NCBI GenBank assembly: GCA_036677085.1
Contig: JAKFFI010000016.1
Location: 1-64,000, forward strand
DNA length: 64,000 nucleotides
Origin: JAGPUQ01 sp036677085
GTDB lineage: Bacteria > Pseudomonadota > Gammaproteobacteria > Pseudomonadales > Porticoccaceae
Reading direction: 5' to 3'
Shown: positions 27,285 through 35,548 of the stretch, one piece after another
How the letters are laid out: every line of letters starts with the position of its first letter
Numbering within the stretch: position 1 is the stretch's first letter
The notes under the pieces: model-generated
What the model saw: only the letters and a program-made list of their open reading frames with translations
What the model was told of the DNA's origin: nothing
The model's database searches: none
Made by a program: the position numbers and the translations under genes

Positions 27285-27485
27285 TTATAGGGGCTGGTCG
27301 GGCTCCTGGTTGTCGGGTGGCAATGACGCTTCGGTGGGCGGTGGTGCGGGCGGTTCCAGAGCTTTGGAAACAACCGGTATTTTCAGCACCTCGGTGAGAA
27401 TGGGTATTTCCAGCACCGAAAAATCGAGTTGCGCCGGATCCGGCGCAGGGTCGTCTTCCGAATCGTCCGGTTCGCGCCCGTTCAT
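27285..27485 (-). CDS. Small acidic Pro-rich protein coupled to holC, unknown function
   Basis: A 66-residue protein, acidic at the N-terminus (REPDDSEDDPAPDP), with a central hydrophobic stretch (VLEIPILTEVLKIPVV) and a Pro-rich tail. The start codon overlaps the holC stop (ATGA at 27482-27485), strong evidence that it is translated. A small gene at this position between holC and valS is also found in Pseudomonas. The function is unknown; a membrane-peripheral or interaction peptide is possible. Confidence 0.6.
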   Translation of the reverse strand: MNGREPDDSEDDPAPDPAQLDFSVLEIPILTEVLKIPVVSKALEPPAPPPTEASLPPDNQEPDQPL

Positions 27486-27925
27486 GACGCCAGGGCACGC
27501 GCCGGCGCGCCGAGTTTGTGGTGCTCAATCGCGTAGCCGCGATCGCGGTAGAAACGATAGCGATCGCGCATCTGTTCCCGCTGAAGCGGATTTTCGGCGT
27601 GGACGAACTCCGCCAGGCGCTCGAAGCGGCTGAACCAGTCCGGCGCCCCCGCGGCCAGGTTGATCAGCAGGCCGTGGTGATGGCCCGGATCGCCGCCCTG
27701 GTTCAGGGTCACGGGCGTGGCCGGATCGGGCGCACGGCCATGGGGGATGAAAGCGGTGGGGAGGTGGCTCCAGAGCAGGACGTCGAGTTGCTCGATCGCA
27801 TCGGTATCGGGGCAGTGAATCAAGGTGTCGAGGCCTTGCGCCATCGCCTTGGCAGCGAGCTGGCAGCACAGGCCGAGCTGGGCATCGGCGCCGCCGGCGA
27901 TCTCGTAGAAGCTGATCCGGGTCAC
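27482..27925 (-). CDS. holC: DNA polymerase III chi subunit
   Basis: A 147-residue HolC protein: RISFYEI at the start, LCCQLAAKAMAQGLDTLIHC, LLWSHLPTAFIPHG, then HHHGLLINLA and RYRFYRDRGYAIEHHKLG. It links the clamp-loader to SSB at the replication fork. It starts at GTG 27925, overlapping the pepA stop by three bases, so expression is coupled to pepA. Another small coupled ORF follows. Confidence 0.92.
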   Translation of the reverse strand: MTRISFYEIAGGADAQLGLCCQLAAKAMAQGLDTLIHCPDTDAIEQLDVLLWSHLPTAFIPHGRAPDPATPVTLNQGGDPGHHHGLLINLAAGAPDWFSRFERLAEFVHAENPLQREQMRDRYRFYRDRGYAIEHHKLGAPARALAS

Positions 27926-29424
27926 GCCTGCCCCGCGGCGTCGATACGGCCGAGCAGGTATTCCATCAACAGCGGGATGGGGCGGCCGGTGGCGCCTTTC
28001 GGAGCCGAGTTCCAGGCGGTGCCGGCGATATCCAGGTGCGCCCAGCTGTAGTCCTTGGTGAAGCGCGCCAGAAAGCAGCCGGCGGTGATGCTGCCGGCTT
28101 CGGGCCCGCCGATATTGGCCATGTCCGCGAAGTTGCTCTTGAGTTGCTCGTCGTACTCTTTCCACAGCGGCAGCCGCCAGGCGCGGTCGCCGGAGGCCTC
28201 GCCCGCCGCCAGCAGCTCCGCCGCCAGGGTGTCGTTGGGGCTGAACAGGCCGCTCGCCTGCTTGCCGAGCGCCACCACACAGGCACCGGTGAGGGTGGCG
28301 ATATCGATCACCACCGCCGGCTTGTAGCGGGCCGCGTAGGTGAGGGCATCGCACAGGATCAGCCGGCCTTCGGCGTCGGTGTTGAGAATCTCGATGGTCT
28401 TGCCCGACATCGAGGTGACCACGTCGCCGGGCTTGGTGGCGGCGCCACTGGGCAGGTTTTCGACGGTGGGAATCAGGCCTACCAGATGCAGCGGAAGCGC
28501 TGCCGCCGCCACGGCTTCCATGACACCCAGGACGCTCGCGGCGCCGCACATGTCGTACTTCATTTCGTCCATCTTGGCGCCGGGCTTGAGGCTGATGCCG
28601 CCGGAATCGAAGGTCACGCCCTTGCCCACCAGTACCACCGGCGCCTGCGCAGCGGCACCGCGATATTCGAGCGCGATCAGATAGGCGGGCTGCACGGTAC
28701 CCGCGGTGACGGAGAGCAGCGCGCCCATTTTCAGTTTGGCCATCTGCTTTTCGTCGAGCACCCGGACGCTGACGTCGGGATGGCGTTTGCCCAGTTCGCG
28801 GGCCTGTTCGGCCAGGTAGCCGGGAGTGCACACATTGCCGGGCAGGTCGCCGAGGCGGCGCGCGCTGTTGATTCCCTTGCCGATGACGGCACCGAGTTCG
28901 AGGCCCTCCGTGAGCGCGCGCACCTGACTGCGTTCCTCGCACACCAGGGTGAGCCGCGCGAGTTTCCCGCGTTTGCCGTTGTCGTCGCCGGGTCGAAATT
29001 TGTAACCCGCCTCGCAAAACAGGCGGGCCGCCTGGCGCCCGAACGCAGTCGGGTCCCGCTCGCCCCGCAGATCCGCCACCAGCAGGGCCGCGCTCTTGGC
29101 CGGCGTGCCCAGCACGGCGCGGGCGGCGGCCGCTATCAGCGTGAGAATATCGCGGGGCAGGGGCGGTTCCTTGCCGGTGCCAATCAGCAGCAGCCGTGCC
29201 GCCGTCAGCCCCGCGGGCCGGTGCAGCAGCAGCGCCGCGCCCAGGGTACCGGCAAAGTCGCCGGCCTCCACCAGCGCGCTGATCTGACCGCCCGTGGCGG
29301 CATCGATCGCGGCGGCGGCAGCGGGTAGCGGCAGCTTGCCCGGTACCGGGACGATCAGGCAGTCGGTTTTGAACGCGGTGGCACCGCCCGCGCGGGCGCT
29401 GAATTCGAGGGCGAGGTCTGGCAC
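27922..29424 (-). CDS. pepA: Leucyl aminopeptidase (M17)
   Basis: A 500-residue two-metal aminopeptidase. The C-terminal catalytic domain shows GKGVTFDSGGISLKPG (metal-binding Lys/Asp), DMCGAASVLG, the M17 signature NTDAEGRL and a final HLDIAGTAWN. It releases N-terminal residues from peptides; in E. coli PepA also acts as a DNA-binding architectural protein in site-specific recombination and regulation. It is divergent from lptF with 114 bases between the starts. Confidence 0.96.
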   Translation of the reverse strand: MPDLALEFSARAGGATAFKTDCLIVPVPGKLPLPAAAAAIDAATGGQISALVEAGDFAGTLGAALLLHRPAGLTAARLLLIGTGKEPPLPRDILTLIAAAARAVLGTPAKSAALLVADLRGERDPTAFGRQAARLFCEAGYKFRPGDDNGKRGKLARLTLVCEERSQVRALTEGLELGAVIGKGINSARRLGDLPGNVCTPGYLAEQARELGKRHPDVSVRVLDEKQMAKLKMGALLSVTAGTVQPAYLIALEYRGAAAQAPVVLVGKGVTFDSGGISLKPGAKMDEMKYDMCGAASVLGVMEAVAAAALPLHLVGLIPTVENLPSGAATKPGDVVTSMSGKTIEILNTDAEGRLILCDALTYAARYKPAVVIDIATLTGACVVALGKQASGLFSPNDTLAAELLAAGEASGDRAWRLPLWKEYDEQLKSNFADMANIGGPEAGSITAGCFLARFTKDYSWAHLDIAGTAWNSAPKGATGRPIPLLMEYLLGRIDAAGQA

Positions 29425-29538
29425 GGTGACTCCAGAGACAAGTGCGGATGAATGCCGGATAATCGAGTCACAGTGTAAGCCATGCCTCCAACGGTACCAA
29501 CCGACCCTGTCCTCCGACGAGAGCCCGCTCCGCTACCC

Positions 29539-30642
29539 GTGATCATCTTTCGCTATCTCGCCCGGGATCTGCTCGCCACCACCGCCGCCGTGGCCACCGT
29601 CCTGCTGCTGGTGGTGATGAGCAGCCGCTTCGTGCAGTACATGGCCGACGCCGCCGAGGGCAAGATCGACCCCAATGTGATCTTCGCCATCATGGGTTAC
29701 CGGATGCCGGCCTTTCTCGAACTCATTCTGCCGCTGGCGTTCTTTCTCGCCGTGCTGCTGTCCTACGGCAGGCTGTACCAGGACAGCGAGATGACCGTGT
29801 TGCACGCCTGTGGTATCAGTCAACTGCGGATTGCGGGTTATACCCTCGCCGTGGCGATGGTGGTCGCGGCCTTCGTGGCCTGGCTGAGTTTATCGTTGGG
29901 TCCCGAGGGCATGGCGCGTGCCGAGGTGTTGGTCGACGCACAGAAAGCGCGGGGTGAGTTCGACGCCATGGAGGGCGGCAAGTTTTACTCGCTGCACGGC
30001 GGCAAGGGCGTGAGCTACACCGAACAGGTGCTTCCGGGTGGCCATATGGACCAGGTGTTTCTGGTCGAGGGAGGGGCCGACTCGGAGGGTAAGCCGAGCA
30101 TGGTGATCGTGGTGGCCGAGCGCGGCGAGCCGAAACGCTCCGCGGACGGTCAGACCAACTATCTGGTGCTGACCAACGGGTATCGCTACCAGGGTGTCCC
30201 GGGCCAGGCCGATTTCGATGTGACCCAGTTCGAGGAATACGGTCAGCGTCTCGCCAGACCCGCGCCCCGCAACCGGCCGGGCTGGAGCGATTCCATACCC
30301 ACGAGCGCGTTGCTGGGATCCGCCAATCCCAAACACGTCGCCGCTTTGCAATGGCGCTATTCCACGGCGTTGCTGGTGCTGGTGGTGACCTTGATGGCGC
30401 TGCCCCTGAGCCGCACCGATCCCCGCAAGGGCCGCTATGCGCGCATCCTGCCGGCGGTGTTTCTCTACATCATCTACCTCATGAGCCTCAATGCTGCGCG
30501 TGGCGCGGTGGAGGCCGGTGCGCTGGCACCGGCGCTTGGTCTGTGGTGGATTCACCTGGTGTTTCTCGGCATCGGTGTGGCACTGGTGCTGTGGTGGACG
30601 GGCTGGCAGCCCGAACGCCTGCGCGCCTGGATGCGCAGCTGA
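29539..30642 (+). CDS. lptF: LPS export permease LptF
   Basis: A 367-residue inner-membrane protein of the YjgP/YjgQ family. Six transmembrane helices flank a periplasmic beta-jellyroll domain (about 130-260). The start is probably GTG 29539, giving MIIFRYLARDLLATT as in the family and a length matching E. coli; an ATG at 29482 would add 19 unusual residues. With LptG it forms the membrane part of the LptB2FG transporter that extracts lipopolysaccharide. It overlaps lptG by one base. Confidence 0.93.
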   Translation: MIIFRYLARDLLATTAAVATVLLLVVMSSRFVQYMADAAEGKIDPNVIFAIMGYRMPAFLELILPLAFFLAVLLSYGRLYQDSEMTVLHACGISQLRIAGYTLAVAMVVAAFVAWLSLSLGPEGMARAEVLVDAQKARGEFDAMEGGKFYSLHGGKGVSYTEQVLPGGHMDQVFLVEGGADSEGKPSMVIVVAERGEPKRSADGQTNYLVLTNGYRYQGVPGQADFDVTQFEEYGQRLARPAPRNRPGWSDSIPTSALLGSANPKHVAALQWRYSTALLVLVVTLMALPLSRTDPRKGRYARILPAVFLYIIYLMSLNAARGAVEAGALAPALGLWWIHLVFLGIGVALVLWWTGWQPERLRAWMRS

Positions 30643-31703
30643 TGCAGCAGCTATCCCGCTACACCGGTCGCACGGTGCTCGGTGCTATCGCGGTCGCGCT
30701 GCTGGTATTGCTGGCGCTCAACGCCATTGCGGCGTTGGTGGAGGGGCTGCGTGACCTTCAGAACAACTTTGACTTCCCGGAACTCCTCCTCTATGTGTTC
30801 GCGACGATGCCGGCGCGGGGCTACGACAGCCTGCCGTTTGCGGTGCTGATCGGGGCCATCGTCGGGCTCGGCAGTCTGGCGGGCAACAGTGAGCTGGTCG
30901 TCATGCGCAGCGCGGGAGTATCGTTGCTGCGGATTGCGTGGTTTGCCGCGCGCCCGGTACTGCTGGTGATTCTCGCCGGCAGTCTGGTGGGCGAATTCGT
31001 GGTGCCCAAAGCCGATCAGTGGGCGGAGAGTCGCAGGCTGGCGCTGCGCGGCGATCCGGAAACATTTTCGGCGCGCAGCGGCGTGTGGAATCGCGAGGGC
31101 GACGAGTTCATGCACTTCAACGCCATCTATCCCGGCGGCCGTCTGGCCGGGGTCGCGCGCTATCGCTTCGACTCGCAGCGCCGCCTGCGGGAAGCGAGCT
31201 TCGCCGCCCGTGCCCGCTACGTCGGCGATCACTGGGTGGAAGAGGATGGCGTGATCACGCGCCTGGGCGACACCGCTATCGAGACCGACCACTTCGCCAG
31301 CCGCCGCTGGGACAGCGACCTCTCCCCGGACCTGCTCACCCTGACGCTGATGGCGCCGGAAGCCTTGCCGGTGCGCCAATTGGGCAGCTACGCCGATTAC
31401 CTGGAACGCCAGGGGCTGCAGGCCGGCGCCTATCAGCTCGCCTTCTGGTCCAAGGTGCTGCAACCGGTGATGATTTTCAGTCTGCTGCTGGTTGCCGTGT
31501 CCTTCGTGTTCGGCCCGCTGCGAGAATCCACCACGGGATTTCGGGTATTTTCCGGCGTACTGGTCGGCGTGGTGTTCCAGACCAGCCTGAAATTGCTCGG
31601 ACCATCGAGTCTGCTATTCGGGTTTTCACCCTTGTGGGCGGTGCTGGCGCCGGTGCTGGCCTGCCTGGCGGTGGGGCTGGTATTGCTGCGCCGGGCGGCC
31701 TAG
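30642..31703 (+). CDS. lptG: LPS export permease LptG
   Basis: A 353-residue LptF paralogue. N-terminal helices (YTGRTVLGAIAVALLVLLALNAI), the LPFAVLIGAIVGLGSLAGNSELVVMRSAGVS coupling region, a periplasmic beta domain (about 130-255) and three C-terminal helices. The ATG shares its first base with the lptF stop, so the pair is translationally coupled. The ATPase LptB is not in the window. Confidence 0.95.
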   Translation: MQQLSRYTGRTVLGAIAVALLVLLALNAIAALVEGLRDLQNNFDFPELLLYVFATMPARGYDSLPFAVLIGAIVGLGSLAGNSELVVMRSAGVSLLRIAWFAARPVLLVILAGSLVGEFVVPKADQWAESRRLALRGDPETFSARSGVWNREGDEFMHFNAIYPGGRLAGVARYRFDSQRRLREASFAARARYVGDHWVEEDGVITRLGDTAIETDHFASRRWDSDLSPDLLTLTLMAPEALPVRQLGSYADYLERQGLQAGAYQLAFWSKVLQPVMIFSLLLVAVSFVFGPLRESTTGFRVFSGVLVGVVFQTSLKLLGPSSLLFGFSPLWAVLAPVLACLAVGLVLLRRAA

Positions 31704-31769
31704 TCAGTGGCCGATCGCCGTATCGGCAGCGGACGCTCGCCAGCAATATTCTGCATAACCGATGCTGTT

Positions 31770-31842
31770 CATGGTTCGACAAACTCACCACCAACGAAAT
31801 CGGACAGTTACCGTTCGTCCTGAGCGTGTCGAAAGCCTTGTG
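31770..31842. repeat. Dispersed-type palindromic intergenic repeat
   Basis: The inverted arms TTCGACAAACTCA and TGAGCGTGTCGAA flank a central GTTCG-containing stretch. This TTCGACA-CTCA/TGAG-TGTCGAA pattern is a familiar intergenic palindrome in proteobacteria. It lies between convergent lptG and the RDD gene and may serve as a bidirectional terminator-like hairpin. Confidence 0.5.
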
Positions 31843-31847
31843 TATCC

Positions 31848-32294
31848 CTAGCGGGGTTTCGGCAGGACCACCAGGCGCGTCCCGCTGCCGAGATCGTGCA
31901 GACAATCCCCCGAGCGGCTCCACAGGCACCAGAGATAGCCCAGCACCGAAACCAGCGAGAACGGCGCCAGCAGACAGCGCAGCCAGGCTTGCCGCCAGGT
32001 GGGCGCGCTGCCATCCGGCTGTTGCAGGCGCAGCCGCCAGGTTTTCATCCCCAGCGTCTGACCCGCCCGGCGCCAGCACCAGATGTAATACAGCGACAGG
32101 AACAGCCACAGCCCTGCGAGACCCAGGCCACCCAGGGGCTGCGCCTCATGGGCGCCGAAAAATTGCACCTGAACCGCCAGGATAATCCCGCTGTACACAA
32201 AACCCAGCGCAATCAGCAGCAGGCCGTCGTAGACCAGCGCCGCGAGGCGGCGCCAGAGCGGGGCCGCCGGCAACGCAGCATGGTGACCGTTCAT
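31848..32294 (-). CDS. RDD-family membrane protein
   Basis: A 148-residue protein consisting of one RDD domain: APLWRRLAALVYDGLLLIALGF (the Arg-Asp pattern that names the family), a second helix LGLAGLWLFLSLYYIWCW, and a third LAPFSLVSVLGYLWCLW. RDD proteins are small multi-pass membrane proteins of mostly unknown function, some implicated in ion or solute exchange. The start is uncertain: ATG 32294 gives just the domain, while upstream in-frame ATGs at 32336 and 32378 would add Pro/Ser-rich residues. No good ribosome site distinguishes them. Confidence 0.8.
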   Translation of the reverse strand: MNGHHAALPAAPLWRRLAALVYDGLLLIALGFVYSGIILAVQVQFFGAHEAQPLGGLGLAGLWLFLSLYYIWCWRRAGQTLGMKTWRLRLQQPDGSAPTWRQAWLRCLLAPFSLVSVLGYLWCLWSRSGDCLHDLGSGTRLVVLPKPR

Positions 32295-32673
32295 AACGGT
32301 GGAAGCGGACTCTGCCGACACGGGGCGCGACTGCATTTCGAGGGGCGGCAATGATAGCGCAGGCAGTCCCGTTGCCATGAGCGGAGCAGGGATTCTTGCA
32401 CACCTGCTTGCCTCCAGTGGGCTCTGAGTCCCTGCTGTGGCGCCAGCCTCGGTGGCCCTGTAACCAATCGCGCGCAGTATCCTGCTCAGGGTGGAGCCGT
32501 CAAACGGTTTCGGTAACCGGGATGCTGTTGCAACTTTTCGTAACCCCATGAATCATAACCGCGACCCCTGCCTGTAAGGGGGCAGCCGGTTCGGCGACCA
32601 ACACAGCGCCAACAACCCGGAGCCAACAACCTGGCACCAACCAATTGGCACCAACAACCAAAGGACACCCATC
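32295..32673. other. Divergent intergenic region upstream of the HvfA-like gene
   Basis: 379 bases separate the RDD gene (minus) and the EGKCG-repeat gene (plus). They hold an ECF-like promoter pattern (32513-32565) and a CCAACAACC-rich leader (about 32605-32660) with no gene. Confidence 0.5.
32513..32565 (+). promoter_or_regulatory. Candidate ECF-sigma-type promoter(s) of the hvf operon
   Basis: Two GTAACC boxes (32513-32518, within TTTCGGTAACC, and 32540-32545, within TTTTCGTAACC) occur. The second is followed after 16 bases by CGAC (32562-32565). A GTAACC -35 with a CG-rich -10 at this spacing resembles promoters read by ECF sigma factors that control related operons (for example SigF in Caulobacter). 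No ECF gene is visible in the window. Confidence 0.4.
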
Positions 32674-33018
32674 ATGACAACACCAGCGAAAAACCCCGTT
32701 GCTGCGGCCGTCGGCGCCGCTTTCCTCGCGTCGGTCGCGCTCGCGCCCCTGGCGCAGGCGGCTGAAAATCCCTTCCAGGCCAACAGTCTCAGTGGTGGCT
32801 ACACCCTCGCCGAGAAGACCGAGACCGAGGGCAAATGCGGTGAGGGCAAGTGCGGCGAAGGCACGAAGAAAGCGCACGAGGGCAAGTGTGGCGAGGGCGC
32901 GAAGAAAGCGGACGAGGGCAAGTGCGGCGAGGGCAAGTGTGGTGAGGGCAAGTGCGGAGGCAGCAAGGCAGCGCCCAGCGCCGGAGCTGAAGGCGACGCT
33001 GCAGGCTCGGGTGAATAA
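32674..33018 (+). CDS. hvfA: HvfA-like RiPP precursor with six EGKCG motifs
   Basis: A 114-residue secreted peptide. A signal peptide (1-29, ending LAPLAQA) is followed by a short conserved region (ENPFQANSLSGGYTLAEKTE) and a low-complexity core with six EGKCG units, some separated by EGTKKAH or EGAKKAD spacers. All six cysteines are in these motifs. In Haemophilus influenzae HvfA the EGKCG cysteines are converted by HvfB/HvfC to copper-binding oxazolone-thioamide groups. The two modifying-enzyme genes follow here in the same order. AAGGA sits upstream of ATG 32674. The repeat is a protein motif repeat, not a CRISPR array. Confidence 0.88.
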   Translation: MTTPAKNPVAAAVGAAFLASVALAPLAQAAENPFQANSLSGGYTLAEKTETEGKCGEGKCGEGTKKAHEGKCGEGAKKADEGKCGEGKCGEGKCGGSKAAPSAGAEGDAAGSGE

Positions 33019-33036
33019 CAAGTCCTGAGTGGTGAA

Positions 33037-33891
33037 GTGTCTACCCTGAGCCCCCTTGCGGGTGCCGGTCTGGGACTGCGGCGGACCCTGCTGGGTCCGC
33101 TGTCGTCCTGCACCGCCGCTGACGTGCAGTTTCTGGAGGTTGCGCCCGAGAACTGGATTCGTGTCGGCGGCCGCCTCGGGCGTCAGTTGGCGGAATACAC
33201 CGAGCGCTATCCCTTCGTCTGTCACGGCTTGTCGCTGTCCCTGGGTTCCGTCGACGCGCTCGACCGGGATCTGCTCGCCGGGATCAAGGGATTTCTCCGG
33301 CGCCATAGTGTCCTCTGCTACTCCGAGCACCTGAGCTACTGTAGCGATCAGGGTCATCTCTACGATCTGCTGCCGATGCCCTTCACCGCCGAAGCCGTGC
33401 GGCATGTGGCGGCGCGTATCCGGCAGGTGCAGGATATTCTCGAGCGCCGCATCGCGATCGAAAATGTTTCCTACTATGCCGCGCCGCTCGCGGAGATGAG
33501 CGAGATCGAGTTTCTCAACGCGGTATTGATGGAAGCGGACTGCGATCTGCTGCTCGACATCAACAATGTCTACGTCAACAGCGTCAATCACGGTTATGAC
33601 GCGGAAGCGTTCCTGGCGCGGATTCCCGGCGCCCGCATCGCCTATGGCCATATCGCCGGCCATTTCGTGGAAGCCGAAGATCTGCTCGTGGATACCCACG
33701 GCGCCGATGTGATCGATCCGGTGTGGACGCTGCTGCAATCGGCCTATCGGCGCTTTGGCGTTTTCCCGACGTTGCTCGAGCGCGACTTCAATCTGCCACC
33801 GGTGGAACTGTTGCTCGCGGAAGTCGCCAAGATCGGCGCGATCCAGGCGGAGGCCTTGGCCGCACCGGGCCCAGCGGTGGCGACGGCATGA
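33037..33891 (+). CDS. hvfB: MNIO (DUF692) enzyme, HvfB-like
   Basis: A 284-residue multinuclear non-heme iron-dependent oxidase with a TIM-barrel fold. Metal-ligand motifs: HGLSLSLGS (near 69), YSEHLSY (near 95), the ENVSYY Glu/Asn (near 145), LLLDINNVYVNS (near 174), GHIAGH (near 209), DTHG and the final LLERD Glu/Asp. It oxidises cysteines of the precursor using O2. The start is GTG 33037, 16 bases after the precursor stop; its stop overlaps the partner start (ATGA). Confidence 0.9.
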   Translation: MSTLSPLAGAGLGLRRTLLGPLSSCTAADVQFLEVAPENWIRVGGRLGRQLAEYTERYPFVCHGLSLSLGSVDALDRDLLAGIKGFLRRHSVLCYSEHLSYCSDQGHLYDLLPMPFTAEAVRHVAARIRQVQDILERRIAIENVSYYAAPLAEMSEIEFLNAVLMEADCDLLLDINNVYVNSVNHGYDAEAFLARIPGARIAYGHIAGHFVEAEDLLVDTHGADVIDPVWTLLQSAYRRFGVFPTLLERDFNLPPVELLLAEVAKIGAIQAEALAAPGPAVATA

Positions 33892-34682
33892 GCGATTGCG
33901 CCGGGTTGCCGGAGTTTCAGATCGTGCAGCGCCGGTTTGCCGCGCACCTGCGCGACCCCGATCGCAATCCGGCGCCCGTCGGTGTCGAACCGCGGCGCCT
34001 GCGGATTTACCGGGAGCTCGTATTCAACAACATCGCCGGTTTTATCCGCAGTGGCTTCCCGGTGCTGTGCGACATCCTGGGGCCGGCGCGCACGGATGCG
34101 CTGGTGCGGGACTTCATGGTGCGGCATCGCGCGGAATCGCCCTATTTTCTCGATATCGGCCGCGAATTCATCGCGTATCTTCAGAACGAATACGAAGCTG
34201 CTCCCGGCGATCCCGATTTCCTGCTGGAGCTGGCCCATTACGAGTGGGTGGAGCTGGCGCTGGAAGTGGCGGAGATCGACTATCCGGTGACCGGAGTCGA
34301 TCCTGGGGGCGACCTGCTGTCGGGGTGGCCGCTGGTGTCGCCGCTGGCGTGGAGCCTTTCCTACCGCTATCCCGTGCATCGGCTGGGGCAGGCATACCGA
34401 CCGGAAGCGCCGCCGGCGCAACCCACGTTTCTGGTGGTCTACCGCAATCGCGACGACGCGGTGAAATTCCTGGAAGCCAATGCGGTCACCGCCCGTCTGC
34501 TGGACCTGCTGCGGCCAGCAGCGGGGGTGCCGGTCCGCACCGGCGCCGCCGTGTTGCGGCAGATTGCCCGTGAGCTCGGGCGGGATGATGTCGATACCCT
34601 GGTCGCGGCCGGTGCTCGGCTCCTCGAAGAATTGCGCGTGCTGGACATCGTTGCCGGTACTGCCAGTGTCGGCAGCTCCTAG
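33888..34682 (+). CDS. hvfC: HvfC-like partner protein (DUF2063)
   Basis: A 264-residue protein with an N-terminal DUF2063 domain (FQIVQRRFAAHLRDPD, RLRIYRELVFNNIAGFI, FPVLCDILG) and a C-terminal half with a RIPP-recognition-like region (PTFLVVYRNRDDAVKFLEAN). HvfC/BufC proteins bind the precursor leader and present it to the MNIO enzyme. The ATG overlaps the hvfB stop, so the two are coupled. A DoxX-type fourth gene (HvfD), often found in these operons, does not follow. Confidence 0.87.
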   Translation: MSDCAGLPEFQIVQRRFAAHLRDPDRNPAPVGVEPRRLRIYRELVFNNIAGFIRSGFPVLCDILGPARTDALVRDFMVRHRAESPYFLDIGREFIAYLQNEYEAAPGDPDFLLELAHYEWVELALEVAEIDYPVTGVDPGGDLLSGWPLVSPLAWSLSYRYPVHRLGQAYRPEAPPAQPTFLVVYRNRDDAVKFLEANAVTARLLDLLRPAAGVPVRTGAAVLRQIARELGRDDVDTLVAAGARLLEELRVLDIVAGTASVGSS

Positions 34683-34735
34683 CGGCTTTTCGACAAGCTG
34701 GGCGTCGAAGGTCTGTAGCCGGACTGAGCGCGGGG

Positions 34736-35422
34736 TTATCGCGATTCAGGGTCCATGCGGGCCACCATCTCGCGCCAGTGTTGCAGTTGCCCGGGATGTC
34801 CCGTCTGGATTTGCTCGTTGCGGGTGCGGGACAGCCACAGCGTCTCGGCATTGAAGCTGTACACAGGGCGCAGATCGAGACGATCGCTGGCGGGCTTGAT
34901 GAGTTGATTGAGGTTGTCGAGGATCAGCGGCTGGGCATCCGGTGTCGAGTAATAGGCCAGCACCATGTGTGCCTGATTGAGGGTCAGAGACTTGACGTAG
35001 GTTATGCGCAGTTTGGCGGTATCCATGCCCATCGCTTTTAGCGTGAAGTACTTGGCGATGGAGAAATCCTCGCAATCACCGGCGTCGTGCTCGATGAATT
35101 CCGTCGGCGTCGCCCAGTAATCCGCGATGCCGTAGAGCTCCTCGTCGGACAGGAAGCGGGCACCGTTGAAGAACTCGTTCACCTGACGCAACTTCTCCGC
35201 GTCATCCAGACCCTGACCATTGGCGATAATGTCTTGCCAGTGTTGCAGTCGCGCCTCGGCGCCCTGGGCATACCAGGCGTTAAATCGAGTCGATTCGTTC
35301 CAGTCCGCCAGCCCCGGGTCGGCGCGTACGGTATTTCCCAGCAGGATGCCACTGCACACCAACAGCGCACAGCGCCATCGTTTGGCGCCGGCGGTCAGCA
35401 TTGAAAGGGAAGTTTTGCCCAT
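34736..35422 (-). CDS. lapG: LapG-type periplasmic cysteine protease
   Basis: A 228-residue bacterial transglutaminase-like cysteine proteinase. N-terminal signal peptide (about 1-34), then the catalytic Cys117 (HDAGDCEDFS), His152 (LNQAHMVLAY) and Asp169 (LILDNLNQ) triad. LapG cleaves the N-terminus of a large RTX adhesin to release cells from surfaces. The start at ATG 35422 gives the signal peptide; an upstream ATG adds an unlikely extension. It is divergent from the degenerate GGDEF-EAL receptor LapD, the standard pair. The adhesin itself is not in the window. Confidence 0.92.
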   Translation of the reverse strand: MGKTSLSMLTAGAKRWRCALLVCSGILLGNTVRADPGLADWNESTRFNAWYAQGAEARLQHWQDIIANGQGLDDAEKLRQVNEFFNGARFLSDEELYGIADYWATPTEFIEHDAGDCEDFSIAKYFTLKAMGMDTAKLRITYVKSLTLNQAHMVLAYYSTPDAQPLILDNLNQLIKPASDRLDLRPVYSFNAETLWLSRTRNEQIQTGHPGQLQHWREMVARMDPESR

Positions 35423-35548
35423 GCGCGGGATGCTAGCACCGCGCGACAGTTGCGCCGCTCGTGTCACTGTCGAACTGTGACGGGACGCGCATTTGGCAAT
35501 GCTTCACACGTTTGGCTAGACTGCGACGCTGATCTCCCGACGACAGGT

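Noticed and set aside
32820..32965. Short tandem repeats that might suggest a CRISPR array
   Set aside because: They are the in-frame codons for EGKCG units in a secreted precursor, without unique spacers of constant length.
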